Origin: Bacteroidota bacterium
Lineage (GTDB): Bacteria; Bacteroidota; Bacteroidia; Bacteroidales; F082
Assembly: GCA_020444415.1 (NCBI GenBank)
Contig: JAHLLA010000002.1
Coordinates: forward strand, 232,627 to 296,626
Length of the DNA stretch: 64,000 nucleotides
Reading direction: 5' to 3'
Below, piece by piece: positions 7,702 through 21,274 of this stretch. The notes beneath the pieces were generated by a model. The model made no database searches and had not been told where the DNA came from. It was given only the letters and a program-made list of their open reading frames with translations. A program made the position numbers and the translations under genes. The first letter of the stretch is position 1. Every line of letters begins with the position of its first letter.

Positions 7702-10236
7702 TTATTCTGAATCTGCATTATTATCATTTGTATCCTGTTCCATAGCATCCTCACCATTCTCCTCCATTAATTCTTCTGCCTCTCCTTCTTCCAGTTCAAT
7801 TTTGGCTACAGCCGCAATTTCATCGCCTTCTTCAATCTTTATAAACCTCACTCCTTGTGTAGCTCTTCCCATAATCCGTACATCTTCCATGCCCATCCGA
7901 ATGGCAATACCTGATTTATTAATGATCATTAACTGATCGTTATCCGATACGTCTTTGATGGCGATCAGATAGCCTGTTTTTTCGGTTAAATTAATGGTTT
8001 TCACCCCCTTACCTCCCCTATTGGTAACACGGTAATCATCTATTTCTGAGCGCTTTCCGTATCCCTTTTCAGAAACAACAAGAATCGTTTTTTCATTACT
8101 ATCAATACAGATCATACCGATGACCTCATCATCTTTTCCTTCAAGGGTAACACCTCTTACACCTGATGCATTCCGGCCCATGGGGCGCACATTGGCTTCG
8201 TTAAAACGGATGGCCCTACCCGACTTTTTCGCCAGGATCACTTCATTTGTACCATTGGTGAGTTTAGCCTGTAGCAATTCGTCCCCTTCACGGATGTTGA
8301 TGGCGATAATTCCATTCTGTCGAGGCCTGGAGTACAATTCCAGCGAAGTTTTCTTAATCGTTCCTGCTTTGGTTGCCAGTATAATGAAATTGTTTTTAAT
8401 GTAATCCTCATCTTTAAGATCCTTCACGTTGATATAGGCTTTTACATTATCATCAGGATCAATATGAATCAAGTTCTGAATCGCCCGTCCTTTGGAAGTT
8501 TTCGTTCCTTCAGGAATTTCAAATACACGCATCCAGAATACTTTTCCTTTTTCAGTAAAGAAAAGCATATAGTTGTGGTTGGTGGCCACGAATAAATGTT
8601 CCAGAAAATCCTCATCCCGTGTAGTACTACCCCGCGATCCGCGACCGCCACGTTTTTGCTGGCGGTATTCCGTGAGGGCAGTACGCTTGATATATCCCAT
8701 ATGTGAAATGGTGATCACCACTTTCTCATCCGGAATAACGTCTTCCATGGAAATGTCTTCGGCTGTATACACAATTTGAGAGCGCCTTTCGTCGCCGTAC
8801 TTTTCTTTAATATTGATCAACTCATCTTTGATAAGTTGCATACGTTTGACTTCATCACTCAATAAATCCTTGAGCTCGGCAATTAATTTTTGTAGTTCTT
8901 CGTAATCAGATTTGATTTTATCTCTTTCCAATCCCGTCAGTTTCTGCAGGCGCATATCTAGAATAGCTTTTGCCTGGATCTCACTGAGTTCGAAACTATC
9001 CATTAAACCAATACGAGCTTCTTCAGGTGTTTTAGATGCCCTTATCAAAGCAATAACTGCATCCAGGTTGTCCAATGCAATAAGCAAACCTTCCAGCACA
9101 TGTGCTTTACGCTCGGCTTCATCCAATTGATATTGTGCCCGGCGAATCACCACTTCATGCCTGTGCTCAACAAAATAATGAATCAGGTCTTTCAGGTTGA
9201 GCATTCTTGGCCTTCCATTCACGAGCGCCACATTGTTCACGCTGAATGAACTTTGCAAGGCTGTCATCTGATATAGTTTGTTTAATACGATACTTGGAAT
9301 GGCATCGCGTTTCAGATCGTAAACAATACGTAATCCATTTCTATCCGACTCATCGCGGATATCGGAAATACCATCGATCTTTTTTTCATTCACCAGGTCT
9401 GCTGTTTTACGGATCATTTCCGCTTTATTCACCTGGTAGGGAATGGATGTTACAATAATCTGCTCTTTGCCAGTACTACTTTCCTCGATGATAGCTTCAC
9501 CCCTCATCATCACCCTTCCACGGCCTGTTTCAAAAGCATTCACAACGCCTTCGTAGCCATATATAATCCCGCCGGTAGGGAAATCGGGGGCCTGTACCAG
9601 TTTGATCAAATCGCCCATTTCAATATCCCTGTTATCGATGTATGCCAGTGTACCGTCAATCACCTGCGAAAGGTTGTGAGGTGCCATATTGGTAGCCATT
9701 CCGACTGCAATACCGGAAGCTCCGTTTACCAGCAAATTGGGAATTTGTGTGGGTAAAACTGTCGGTTCTTTCAGTGTATCATCAAAATTTAACTGGTGAT
9801 CAACCGTATCTTTATCAATATCTACCAGCATATCTTCAGCAATTTTTCTCAATCTTGCCTCGGTATAACGCATGGCCGCCGGGTTATCACCGTCTATAGA
9901 ACCGTAGTTTCCTTGTCCTTCCACCAGTGGATATCGTAATGACCAATCCTGTGCCATTCGCACCATTGAATCATAAACAGATGTATCACCATGTGGATGG
10001 TATTTACCCAATACTTCCCCTACAATTCTGGCAGACTTCTTATATGACCGGTTTGAAAACACACCCAACTCATGCATGCCAAACAGCACCCTGCGATGGA
10101 CCGGCTTGAGGCCATCGCGCACATCGGGAAGGGCCCTGGAAACAATCACCGACATCGAATAATCGATGTAGGCCGACTTCATCTGGTTTTCAATATTTAC
10201 TTTGATAATTCTATTACCTTCAAATTCACTTTCCAT
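7702..10236 (-). CDS. gyrA: DNA gyrase subunit A
   Basis: The 844-residue breakage-reunion subunit of the type IIA topoisomerase that introduces negative supercoils. The catalytic tyrosine is Tyr124 in [10 protein letters not shown]. The quinolone region reads [10 protein letters not shown] (residues 80-89), with Thr85 at the position of E. coli Ser83. The GyrA box of the C-terminal DNA-wrapping pinwheel is present (QQKRGGRG, about residue 525), followed by repeated blades such as [13 protein letters not shown], which separates it from ParC. It ends in an acidic tail rich in Glu, Asp and Asn. The start at [19 protein letters not shown] fits the family, and a CTCCTT (AAGGAG on the coding strand) 6 to 11 bp upstream is a rare good ribosome-binding site here. 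Confidence 0.97.
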   Translation of the reverse strand: MESEFEGNRIIKVNIENQMKSAYIDYSMSVIVSRALPDVRDGLKPVHRRVLFGMHELGVFSNRSYKKSARIVGEVLGKYHPHGDTSVYDSMVRMAQDWSLRYPLVEGQGNYGSIDGDNPAAMRYTEARLRKIAEDMLVDIDKDTVDHQLNFDDTLKEPTVLPTQIPNLLVNGASGIAVGMATNMAPHNLSQVIDGTLAYIDNRDIEMGDLIKLVQAPDFPTGGIIYGYEGVVNAFETGRGRVMMRGEAIIEESSTGKEQIIVTSIPYQVNKAEMIRKTADLVNEKKIDGISDIRDESDRNGLRIVYDLKRDAIPSIVLNKLYQMTALQSSFSVNNVALVNGRPRMLNLKDLIHYFVEHRHEVVIRRAQYQLDEAERKAHVLEGLLIALDNLDAVIALIRASKTPEEARIGLMDSFELSEIQAKAILDMRLQKLTGLERDKIKSDYEELQKLIAELKDLLSDEVKRMQLIKDELINIKEKYGDERRSQIVYTAEDISMEDVIPDEKVVITISHMGYIKRTALTEYRQQKRGGRGSRGSTTRDEDFLEHLFVATNHNYMLFFTEKGKVFWMRVFEIPEGTKTSKGRAIQNLIHIDPDDNVKAYINVKDLKDEDYIKNNFIILATKAGTIKKTSLELYSRPRQNGIIAINIREGDELLQAKLTNGTNEVILAKKSGRAIRFNEANVRPMGRNASGVRGVTLEGKDDEVIGMICIDSNEKTILVVSEKGYGKRSEIDDYRVTNRGGKGVKTINLTEKTGYLIAIKDVSDNDQLMIINKSGIAIRMGMEDVRIMGRATQGVRFIKIEEGDEIAAVAKIELEEGEAEELMEENGEDAMEQDTNDNNADSE

Positions 10237-10287
10237 TCTCTATAACTCCTTCTTAATTAACATCTTATATTAATGCTCACGAAGTTA

Positions 10288-10295
10288 CGAAAGTA
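10288..10295 (-). promoter_or_regulatory. Candidate -7 element upstream of gyrA
   Basis: On the minus strand this reads TACTTTCG, the same octamer found ahead of the cold-shock gene and close to the Bacteroidota consensus TAnnTTTG. It lies about 50 bp ahead of the gyrA start. No clear -33 motif is seen. Confidence 0.3.
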
Positions 10296-10448
10296 CAAAA
10301 AAAATGTATATAAATTCCTATATAATAAGGTGAATAATGTTAACAATATGGTGTTCATATTATCGACTTAAAAACAAAGCGAATAGACCCTTTTTATATT
10401 GAGAAATGTTGAAATATTTAAAAGCATTCCTGCTTTCAGAAATCTTAT

Positions 10449-10456
10449 TAGTTTTG
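10449..10456 (+). promoter_or_regulatory. Candidate -7 promoter element (TAGTTTTG)
   Basis: Matches TAnnTTTG exactly, 33 bp ahead of the ATG of the beta-propeller lipoprotein gene. The rest of the 253-bp gap between the divergent gyrA and this gene is AT-rich, with no other feature recognised. Confidence 0.45.
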
Positions 10457-10489
10457 CCCCCGATTCAGTAAAAATTAAACAACTATCAA

Positions 10490-11614
10490 ATGAAATACCT
10501 ACACAATTTGACAATCCTTACATTTCTGTTTTCTTTCGTATGGCTGATTTCCTGCGACAATCCAGTAAAAAACGGAAATTCACACGAGAATACAGATGGC
10601 GAGCAGCCGGATACAACCATTCATTATCCGCAGGAAAAACACCTGGCCAACATTAGACAACTGACCAATGGCGGGGATAATGCGGAGGCATACTTTAGTT
10701 TTAACAATGAAATGATCGTTTTCCAGGCAAAAAACCCAGAATGGAATGCCCCCTGCGACCAGATCTACACCTTTTCTTTTTCAGATGGAAACATGTTCCA
10801 TGAAGTACCCCAGCTAATTAGTGAAGGGCTTGGACGTACGACCTGCTCTTTCTTTATGCCGGGAGATACTACAGTACTCTATGCATCAACCAGGTCCGGC
10901 AGTGATGACTGCCCTCCCGAACCTGAAAAACGTGAAGATGGAAAGTACGTCTGGCCTATTTACCCTGATTTTGATATCTATATTTCTGATTTACAAGGAA
11001 ATATCGTTGACACACTGGTGAGTGGTCCAGGTTATGATGCGGAAGCAACCGTTTCAGCGCAAGGTGATAAAATTGTATTTACATCCGACCGTACTGGTGA
11101 TCTGGAACTCTTTACATGCGATATTGATGGCAGCAACCAGCAGCAGATTACGTTTGAACTGGGCTATGATGGCGGCGCCTTTTTCTCTCCTGATGGAACG
11201 AAATTGATCTTCCGTTCATCAAGACCAAAAACAGAAGCAGAAATTAAGGAGTACAAAGATTTAATGGCCGAAGGTCTTGTAAAGCCTACCAATATGGAGT
11301 TGTATACATGCAATGTTGACGGAAGTGATCTGAAACAACTCACCAATCTTGGCAAAGCCAATTGGGCACCTTTCTTCCACCCTTCAGGCGAAAAAGTGAT
11401 TTTCAGTTCCAATCACAATAGCAAACGCGGTTTTGAATTCAATTTATTTATGATCAACCTGGATGGCACAGGTCTGGAGCAGATTACATTTGATGAGATT
11501 TTTGATGCGTTTCCGATGTTCTCGTATGACGGAAAAAAACTAATCTTTTCCTCTAACAGGAATAATGGCGGTACCCATAACACCAATTTATTCATTGCAG
11601 ATTGGGTTGAATAA
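10490..11614 (+). CDS. TolB/PD40-type beta-propeller lipoprotein
   Basis: A 374-residue protein with a lipoprotein signal peptide; the lipobox is LISC with Cys22 as lipid anchor. The mature part has repeated WD40-like (PD40) blades typical of the TolB propeller: AQGDKIVFTSDRTGDLELF, SPDGTKLIFRSSRP, HPSGEKVIFSSNHNSKRGFE and YDGKKLIFSSNRNNGG. Such proteins sit on the periplasmic or outer surface and bind protein or carbohydrate partners; the specific role is unknown. A -7-like element lies 33 bp upstream. The next gene, 48 bp downstream in the same direction, is also exported, so the pair may be an operon. Confidence 0.85.
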   Translation: MKYLHNLTILTFLFSFVWLISCDNPVKNGNSHENTDGEQPDTTIHYPQEKHLANIRQLTNGGDNAEAYFSFNNEMIVFQAKNPEWNAPCDQIYTFSFSDGNMFHEVPQLISEGLGRTTCSFFMPGDTTVLYASTRSGSDDCPPEPEKREDGKYVWPIYPDFDIYISDLQGNIVDTLVSGPGYDAEATVSAQGDKIVFTSDRTGDLELFTCDIDGSNQQQITFELGYDGGAFFSPDGTKLIFRSSRPKTEAEIKEYKDLMAEGLVKPTNMELYTCNVDGSDLKQLTNLGKANWAPFFHPSGEKVIFSSNHNSKRGFEFNLFMINLDGTGLEQITFDEIFDAFPMFSYDGKKLIFSSNRNNGGTHNTNLFIADWVE

Positions 11615-11662
11615 TTCATTATTTTTATGAGTTGATTCATTTTTACAGTAAAATGATGTGTC

Positions 11663-13345
11663 ATGAAAAAACTCATTCTTATTTGTACGATCTTTCTGTA
11701 TACAACTGCAGGATCATCGCAAAACATCCCCTACCCTGTTCTTCCAGATTGGGAATCATCACCTAACGGACATATTGCCACAGGCCTTGGCCTGGCAGAT
11801 ATTAACGGTGATGGATGGAAGGATATCATCGCGGCCAACGGTAATGATATTCAAAGACAGCACCTGGTTGTGTACTATAACCAGGGAGATGGCAATTTTG
11901 CTTTGAACCCAGACTGGGAATCTGCTGATATTGATTATCACGGGCACTTGGCGGTAGGTGATTTAAATAAGGACGGCTGGATGGATGTAGCGGTTTCGGT
12001 ATATATTGGACCTAATGGCTTTAATTCGCCCGGAAAACTTAAGATCTATTTTAACAATGAAGGTGTGCTGGAAGAAACACCCTCGTTTGAATCTTATGAC
12101 TTTTACACCTTTTCATGCGTCATGGGCGATGCCGATGGAGACGGCGACCTAGACATAGCTACAACAGGCGGTGAACCCTATAACAATATCATGGACAATG
12201 GTAAGATATTTTATAATAATAATGGCAATTTCTCAAACGAGCCTGAATGGTCATCCTCATTTATATTTGGTTCGATGGATGTTGATTTTGGAGATTTGGA
12301 TCAAAATGGAAAGATGGACCTAGCTTTTGCTACAGAGTCGAGCCCCAATTATTTGTTCATTGCCGATAATGAAGGAATAATAAGTAATACACCGGCATGG
12401 CAATCTATAGGGAACACGAATTATATGAATTCGTTGGATATTGGAGAAATTGGCGAAGATGAAGTCATGGGAATAGTAATGACTGGCAATAATCAGCTTG
12501 GTGGAGACGGCAGGGTTAAGTTGTACACTTTCGAAAACGGGATTCCTTCGGAAAGTGAAGCCAGTTGGGTCTCGAGTGCTTCCGGATATTGGTCGGGTGT
12601 GCTATTGCATGATATAGATCTGGACGGCATAAACGACCTGATTTATGGCGGCTGGTGGTTACCCATGAAAATTCACCTCGGAAATAGCGAAAGTTTTCAT
12701 TCTACTCCTGATTTTACCTCACTAACATCCTCGGTGGTGGAAGCGATTCAGATAGCTGATCTAAATAAAGACGGGATAAAAGTAAGTATGGAAAGTTTTG
12801 CAGTAACACCACAAGGTAAATCAGTCTTTTATTTAGATCACCCTATTGAATTTGTTTCGGGTGTGGTCATTTCCGATTTTGGCATCGGACCAGATTATTA
12901 CTGCTATATACCAGGAAAAAATTGGGTCTCCATTGACAAAGAAATCGTAGCTGAAGGAGATACTGTATATATTATGTACGAGTATAGTCAGAAAGGTGAT
13001 ATCGTTATCACGAACTGGGATAGTAGCAAAGGCAATTACATTTTTTATAGTGACACCACCATCACGCACAATTCCGGTTATATAGCAAATTCTATTGATT
13101 TCAACCTGTCTCCGAATCCTGCAAATGACTATGTAAAAGTCGGTTTACATCAGGCATTGAAAAGTGATGTTTGTATCACCATCATGCATATGGATGGGAA
13201 ACTCTGTAAACAAATTGACTACCCTGCGAATTCTTTAGGAGAAAAAACATTGCCAATAGACATTCATGATTTGTCCCAGGGGTTGTATATAATACGCCTG
13301 GAAAACAACCAATTTTCAGCCACAAAAAAATTGATCATTAACTAA
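11663..13345 (+). CDS. FG-GAP repeat protein with type IX secretion C-terminal domain
   Basis: A 560-residue secreted protein. It has a signal peptide (MKKLILICTIFLYTTAGSS), then VCBS/FG-GAP repeats with calcium-loop signatures: DINGDGWKDII, DLNKDGWMDVAV, DADGDGDLDIAT and DLDQNGKMDLAF. This indicates an integrin-alpha-like beta-propeller. The last 85 residues or so form a Por-type (T9SS) sorting domain: LSPNPANDYVKVGL, ITIMHMDGKLCKQID, LSQGLYIIRLENNQ and the C-terminal KLIIN. It should be exported through the Sec and type IX systems and attached to or released from the cell surface. It shows that the organism uses T9SS. Ligand unknown. Confidence 0.9.
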   Translation: MKKLILICTIFLYTTAGSSQNIPYPVLPDWESSPNGHIATGLGLADINGDGWKDIIAANGNDIQRQHLVVYYNQGDGNFALNPDWESADIDYHGHLAVGDLNKDGWMDVAVSVYIGPNGFNSPGKLKIYFNNEGVLEETPSFESYDFYTFSCVMGDADGDGDLDIATTGGEPYNNIMDNGKIFYNNNGNFSNEPEWSSSFIFGSMDVDFGDLDQNGKMDLAFATESSPNYLFIADNEGIISNTPAWQSIGNTNYMNSLDIGEIGEDEVMGIVMTGNNQLGGDGRVKLYTFENGIPSESEASWVSSASGYWSGVLLHDIDLDGINDLIYGGWWLPMKIHLGNSESFHSTPDFTSLTSSVVEAIQIADLNKDGIKVSMESFAVTPQGKSVFYLDHPIEFVSGVVISDFGIGPDYYCYIPGKNWVSIDKEIVAEGDTVYIMYEYSQKGDIVITNWDSSKGNYIFYSDTTITHNSGYIANSIDFNLSPNPANDYVKVGLHQALKSDVCITIMHMDGKLCKQIDYPANSLGEKTLPIDIHDLSQGLYIIRLENNQFSATKKLIIN

Positions 13346-13356
13346 ACTGTTTTCTA

Positions 13357-13863
13357 ATGAATGAAAATCGTGTAAAAGTACTTTCTAAACTGGATGAATT
13401 GAAGATAGGGTATGAAATATTTGAACATCCCCCGCTCGACACCATCGAGATCGCTCTCAACTATTGGAAAGACATTGATGCGATGCACTGCAAAAATTTG
13501 TTTTTCAGAAATCACAAGGGAAACCGTCATTACCTGGTGATCATAAAAGACACAACACCTTTCAATATCAGAAGCCTCGAACAAAAATTAAAACAGGGTA
13601 AGCTGACTTTTGGATCGGAAAAAAGATTGATGAAATACCTGGGTGTAAAACCCGGATCGGTCTCACCTTTTGGATTGATAAACGACCGTGACCGTCATGT
13701 ACATTTGTTCCTCGATCAACAGTTACAGTCTGCTGAAAAGATCAGTTTTCATCCAAACGACAATACCGCCAGCCTTGTATTGGCTTATACCGATTTTATC
13801 AAATACCTGGAACATATGGGAAACACCTTTGAATTTATCGATCCGACACCTGATAACGCCTAG
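13357..13863 (+). CDS. YbaK / ProXp-type aminoacyl-tRNA deacylase (PrdX-like)
   Basis: A 168-residue stand-alone editing domain of the INS/YbaK superfamily. The family hydrolyses mischarged aminoacyl-tRNA, typically Ala-tRNA(Pro), in trans. Recognisable are the N-terminal helix (LDELKIGYEIFEHPPL), the central CKNLFFRNHKGNRHYLVII with the conserved Lys, and YLGVKPGSVSPFGLIND, the GxxSPF/G loop of the substrate pocket. The length and the absence of a synthetase partner fit ProXp-ala/PrdX rather than the insertion domain of ProRS. It lies 11 bp past the FG-GAP gene and is followed by arginine deiminase. The substrate is inferred from family only. Confidence 0.85.
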   Translation: MNENRVKVLSKLDELKIGYEIFEHPPLDTIEIALNYWKDIDAMHCKNLFFRNHKGNRHYLVIIKDTTPFNIRSLEQKLKQGKLTFGSEKRLMKYLGVKPGSVSPFGLINDRDRHVHLFLDQQLQSAEKISFHPNDNTASLVLAYTDFIKYLEHMGNTFEFIDPTPDNA

Positions 13864-13876
13864 TTTTGTATATTTG
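13861..13876 (+). promoter_or_regulatory. Two overlapping candidate -7 elements upstream of arginine deiminase
   Basis: TAGTTTTG (13861-13868, overlapping the preceding stop codon) and TATATTTG (13869-13876) both match TAnnTTTG. They lie about 62-70 bp ahead of the arginine deiminase start. Confidence 0.4.
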
Positions 13877-15160
13877 ATCTTTTCTATATACACAAATCTT
13901 ACACCCCAAATAAAACCTTTAAATAAAGTAGCAACATATGAATCCGATGGACATAAATCTCACATCCGAAATAGGCAAATTAAACGGTGTAATCGTTCAT
14001 ATCCCCGGTCCGGAAGTAGAAAACATGACCCCGGAGAATGCTGAGCGCGCGTTGTATAGTGATATTTTAAACCTGTCTATCGCTCTGCCTGAGTACAATA
14101 ATTTTCTAGGGGTGCTGCAAAAGTATGCGCATGTTTTTGAAGTAAGGGAATTGCTCACCGACATTTTGCATAACGAACACATCAAGCATGAATTGATTGC
14201 CAAAATATGCCAACATGAGCACCAGGATGACGGTAAGATTTGTCATTATATTGAACAAATAGCGGATGATGACCTGGCCCACCAACTTATTGAAGGTGTG
14301 CAAATGGAAAAAGATAACCTCACCCGTTTTCTCGACGGCGAACGTTACAGTATCAACCCGCTTCCCAATTTTTTCTTTACGCGAGACGCCAGTTTTTCTT
14401 TTGGGAATGAGTTGGTTATAAGCAAAATGGCCAACAAGGTACGCGACAGGGAAGCGATCATCATGGATGCTATTTTCAATCATCATACGTCGTTCAATGC
14501 CAAAACGGTTAACCCGATTGAGACCTATGACAGAACCGGAAAAGCCAGTATTGAAGGTGGTGATGTGATCGTTGCACGTGAAGATATTCTATTGATCGGT
14601 ACCGGTTCAAGAACCACCACTCAGGGCATTGATTGCATGATCGAGTTTTTAAAAGAAAAGCCCGGCAGGCAGCACATCATTGTTCAGGAGTTACCTTACA
14701 AACCGGAGTCATTTATCCATCTTGATATGACGTTTACTTTTCTTGATCAGGAACATTGTATGATATTTGAGCCCCTGATTATCCATGCTTCCCGCTATCT
14801 GACCATCCATATCGTTATTGATGACAATAGAGTTACTTCCATCAGGGAAGAGAAAAATATGCTAAGCGCATTGGAAGCCTTAGGCATGCCATTAAAACCC
14901 ATATTATGCGGTGGTAAAAAAGACCAGTTTATAATGGAGCGCGAACAATGGCAAAGCGGCGCCAACTTTGTAGCGCTGGAGCCTGGAAAAGTAATCGGTT
15001 ATGCTCGAAACACGAATACGATTGATGCAATGAATAAAGAAGGCTTCGAAATTATCAGGGCCAAAGATATCGTCAGGGGAAATGATGACATTGAGAACTA
15101 TAAAAAAGTAGTTGTAACGATCGAAGGGAATGAACTTTCGAGAGGCGGCGGCGGTGCAAG

Positions 15161-18794
<3,634 letters not shown>

Positions 18795-18810
18795 GAACCT
18801 GAAAAAGAAA

Positions 18811-18846
18811 TTGAAAGTAACAATCTTCATCGATCGTTACTTTCAA
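18811..18846 (-). terminator. Hairpin between ligA and the convergent minus-strand operon
   Basis: Perfect 11-bp stem TTGAAAGTAAC (18811-18821) / GTTACTTTCAA (18836-18846), extended by three more pairs after one mismatch. On the minus strand it is followed by TTTCTTTTTC, so it is a plausible terminator for the SRPBCC/small-ORF transcript. The stop codon of the small ORF (18827-18829) lies in the loop. On the + strand the T-run is weak. Confidence 0.7.
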
Positions 18847-18982
18847 ACGTATCTTTCTCTTTATAATTATCGGGATTTTTCTTTGAAAATTTGTAGATAA
18901 CCCAAGCGAAGCCTACCAATAGATGTAAAAGTACAATGGCGAATATAATATAGGCTATCGTTAAGTTATTCAACCCTGTCAC
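18827..18982 (-). CDS. Small single-pass membrane protein, coupled to the SRPBCC gene
   Basis: A 51-residue frame with GTG start (18982-18980) and TGA stop. The predicted protein has one hydrophobic segment, about residues 8-30 (IAYIIFAIVLLHLLVGFAWV), followed by a charged tail of about 20 residues (YKFSKKNPDNYKEKD). The start shares its first base with the stop codon of the SRPBCC gene (TAGTG), which suggests translational coupling. Topology would be N-out/C-in by the positive-inside rule. I do not recognise a family. Support comes from the clean hydrophobic segment, the tight coupling and the terminator that overlaps its end. Confidence 0.6.
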   Translation of the reverse strand: MTGLNNLTIAYIIFAIVLLHLLVGFAWVIYKFSKKNPDNYKEKDTFESNDR

Positions 18983-19971
18983 TATTTAAACGGGTAATAA
19001 ATATCAGTCTGCCACTTGGTGGTATCAGGTTCAGTCATCGGATCTGTTACATATACCTCCCAAATGAAATTTTCATTACAGTCGATATCATTGGCCATCA
19101 CAAAATTTTCAATGGCATAATGTGTATCGCCGGTATCATAACTTCCAAAATGTTTGGCGTAAACCGCTTTGCCTGCCGGCAATTCAAAATACTCGACATT
19201 ATCTTTTCCTTTTGTTCCTTCCGGTACCGGTATTCCAGCACGAATGACGATCATGCCTTCGGGATCCCAGTTGTAATAAACGGCAAAAGGAAATCCAGCC
19301 ATGGGTATCTCTTTTTGCATGATATGCCCCATGATAATGCCATAATTTCTTCCCAATAGTTCACCAATACCATCAATAGTTGTTGAATCGAGGATGGATA
19401 GAGATGGCTGCATTTCCAGGTCAACTATTTTGATATCCACAACAGGTTCTGCTTCGGCAACTCTTTTAAGGGTCGCCAACCCCTGCTCCATCAGGGGTGT
19501 CATCATACTCTTGCTCATCAGGCCATACCACCTCTCCACCGGATATTTCAGGTCGGTGATTTGTATGCTCCAGTTCACATGAACCCCTTCCTCTGTATCT
19601 TCAAATTTCCATGTACCTATTCCGCCGCTTCCGCCAGGACCAAACGCCAGTTTGTTTTGGATTAATGAATAAGGTTCACTTTTTACGATGGTCAATGATC
19701 CTTCGCCTGCCATCTCACCAGTCCAGGTACGTTTGGCACCCACACCTGCTTCGGGTCCTTCATAGGTATCTACCATGGTCGAATCACTTTCAAATGGCGA
19801 CCAGTTTTTCCAATTTTCAAGCATATTTACTTGTTGAAATACTGTGGCCGGTTTGGCATCAATCTCTTTTTCACTGCTAATGGTCACATTATCTGCAAGA
19901 AACAGTGGAATGATGAGAAAAAGAGCAATCAATACAAGAATGATAACTCCAAGTACTTTTAAAGCTTTCAT
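18982..19971 (-). CDS. SRPBCC (polyketide cyclase-like) protein with GyrI-like C-terminal domain, membrane anchored
   Basis: The start chosen is the ATG at 19971 (MKALKVLGVIILVLIALFLI), giving about 329 residues; an upstream ATG at 20028 would put 19 unusual residues before this segment. An N-terminal membrane anchor (about 5-27) is followed by an SRPBCC/START-like domain (about 35-170: IDAKPATVFQQVNMLENWKNWSPF is split across its first helix and loop) and a GyrI/AraC effector-binding-like domain (about 185-329, ending TDIYYPFK). Such fusions occur in Bacteroidota and are thought to bind hydrophobic ligands; no ligand is known. It is downstream of patB by 63 bp on the same strand and coupled to the small ORF at 18827. 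Confidence 0.8.
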   Translation of the reverse strand: MKALKVLGVIILVLIALFLIIPLFLADNVTISSEKEIDAKPATVFQQVNMLENWKNWSPFESDSTMVDTYEGPEAGVGAKRTWTGEMAGEGSLTIVKSEPYSLIQNKLAFGPGGSGGIGTWKFEDTEEGVHVNWSIQITDLKYPVERWYGLMSKSMMTPLMEQGLATLKRVAEAEPVVDIKIVDLEMQPSLSILDSTTIDGIGELLGRNYGIIMGHIMQKEIPMAGFPFAVYYNWDPEGMIVIRAGIPVPEGTKGKDNVEYFELPAGKAVYAKHFGSYDTGDTHYAIENFVMANDIDCNENFIWEVYVTDPMTEPDTTKWQTDIYYPFK

Positions 19972-20034
19972 AAAAATGTAGTTTTTGGTTCGGTAAATCA
20001 AATATACTATAAAATTGATATAAATCAATTTATT

Positions 20035-21198
20035 TTATGAACCAAAAACAGATTTGAGGCGATCAAGGGCAGTTAGTACATTGACTTTTGGGGTAGCGAG
20101 GTTCATCCGCTGAAAGCCCTCTCCCCCACTTCCAAATACCGGTCCGGGACTCAGCCCCAGTTTTGCTTCGTGCAATAATTTATGTTTGATTTCCTCATCT
20201 GAAAGACCGGTCTTTTGAAAATCAATCCATGCCAAATAGGTGGCTTCTGCTTCAATAAGTTGGAGGTCCGGAATTTCCCTTTCAATAAAATCACCCAGAA
20301 GTTTAAAATTATTATCAATATAGTTTAATAATTCATCCAGCCATTGGTCGCCATGCGTATAAGCTGAAACCGAAGCCACATTTCCAAACAGGTTTCCACT
20401 TCCAATATGGACATGATCAATTGTTTGAGCGAATTGTTTTCTTAATGTTTCATCTTCGATAACCAGGGAAGATGTGGACATCCCCGCAATATTGAAAGTT
20501 TTGCTTGGAGCAATGCAAGTAACAGTTCTACTGGATATTTCCTTTGATAAGGAAGCCATCGGAACATATTTGTAACCAGGAAGCACCAAATCACAATGTA
20601 TTTCATCTGCTATGATAATGACATCATTTTTTACACAAATTTCTCCCATCTTTTGCAATTCATCTTCTGTCCACAACCTGCCAACGGGGTTATGCGGGTT
20701 GGAAAGGAAAAACATGCGGGCACCTTTTGCTTTCTTCTCAAAATCATCAAAATCGATGGTGTATTTTCCACCCTGGTATAGCAGTTGGTTTTCGAGGAGT
20801 TTTCTGCTGTGGTTGCTCACGGCACTGAAAAAGGGGAAATAAACAGGTGGTTGCACTAAAATATCATCACCCGGTTTTGTATAAGTTAAAGTGGCCATAT
20901 TTAAAGCAGGTACGATACCTGGGGAAAACAGTATCCAGTCCCTTTCCAGTTTCCAGTGGTGCCTTCTTTCGACCCATTGCATGATACTCGTAAAATATGC
21001 CTCCGGCCTGAATGAATAACCATAGATAGGGTGTTGGGCTCTTTTCTGGATCGCATCCCTTATAAAATCAGGTGTTTCAAAATCCATATCAGCCACCCAC
21101 ATGGGCAGCACATCTGCTTTGCCGAAATAAGCTTTTCTGAGATCGTATTTTACATTGTCCGTATGCTCCCTGTTTACTATTTTATCAAAATTGTACAT
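20035..21198 (-). CDS. PatB/MalY-type aminotransferase (putative C-S lyase)
   Basis: Fold-type I PLP enzyme of 387 residues. Family features: VLPMWVADMDFETP near the N-terminus (diagnostic of MalY/PatB cystathionine beta-lyase-like proteins), the SNPHNPVGR loop, the Asp of IIIADEIHCDL that pairs with the pyridine nitrogen, and Lys233 in APSKTFNIAG as the Schiff-base lysine. Likely reaction: beta-elimination of cystathionine or cysteine to pyruvate, ammonia and a thiol, or an aminotransferase step. The reaction cannot be settled from sequence. It follows dnaN by 76 bp with a terminator between, so it is probably a separate transcript. Confidence 0.88.
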   Translation of the reverse strand: MYNFDKIVNREHTDNVKYDLRKAYFGKADVLPMWVADMDFETPDFIRDAIQKRAQHPIYGYSFRPEAYFTSIMQWVERRHHWKLERDWILFSPGIVPALNMATLTYTKPGDDILVQPPVYFPFFSAVSNHSRKLLENQLLYQGGKYTIDFDDFEKKAKGARMFFLSNPHNPVGRLWTEDELQKMGEICVKNDVIIIADEIHCDLVLPGYKYVPMASLSKEISSRTVTCIAPSKTFNIAGMSTSSLVIEDETLRKQFAQTIDHVHIGSGNLFGNVASVSAYTHGDQWLDELLNYIDNNFKLLGDFIEREIPDLQLIEAEATYLAWIDFQKTGLSDEEIKHKLLHEAKLGLSPGPVFGSGGEGFQRMNLATPKVNVLTALDRLKSVFGS

Positions 21199-21222
21199 CC
21201 TAAATTAGCCATTCATAAAATG

Positions 21223-21248
21223 AAAAACAGGGATTTCGCAACCCCTGT
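21223..21248 (-). terminator. Rho-independent terminator after dnaN
   Basis: Stem ACAGGG / CCCTGT (21227-21232 and 21243-21248). On the minus strand it is followed by TTTTCATTTT. It lies 27 bp past the dnaN stop and before the patB start. Confidence 0.65.
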
Positions 21249-21274
21249 CAAAATATATTTGTTTCTTTCGAATC

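Noticed and set aside
7702..10236. Thr85 in the quinolone-resistance region of GyrA as a resistance mutation
   Set aside because: Thr is a natural residue at this position in several susceptible species, and no wild-type reference for this organism is available.
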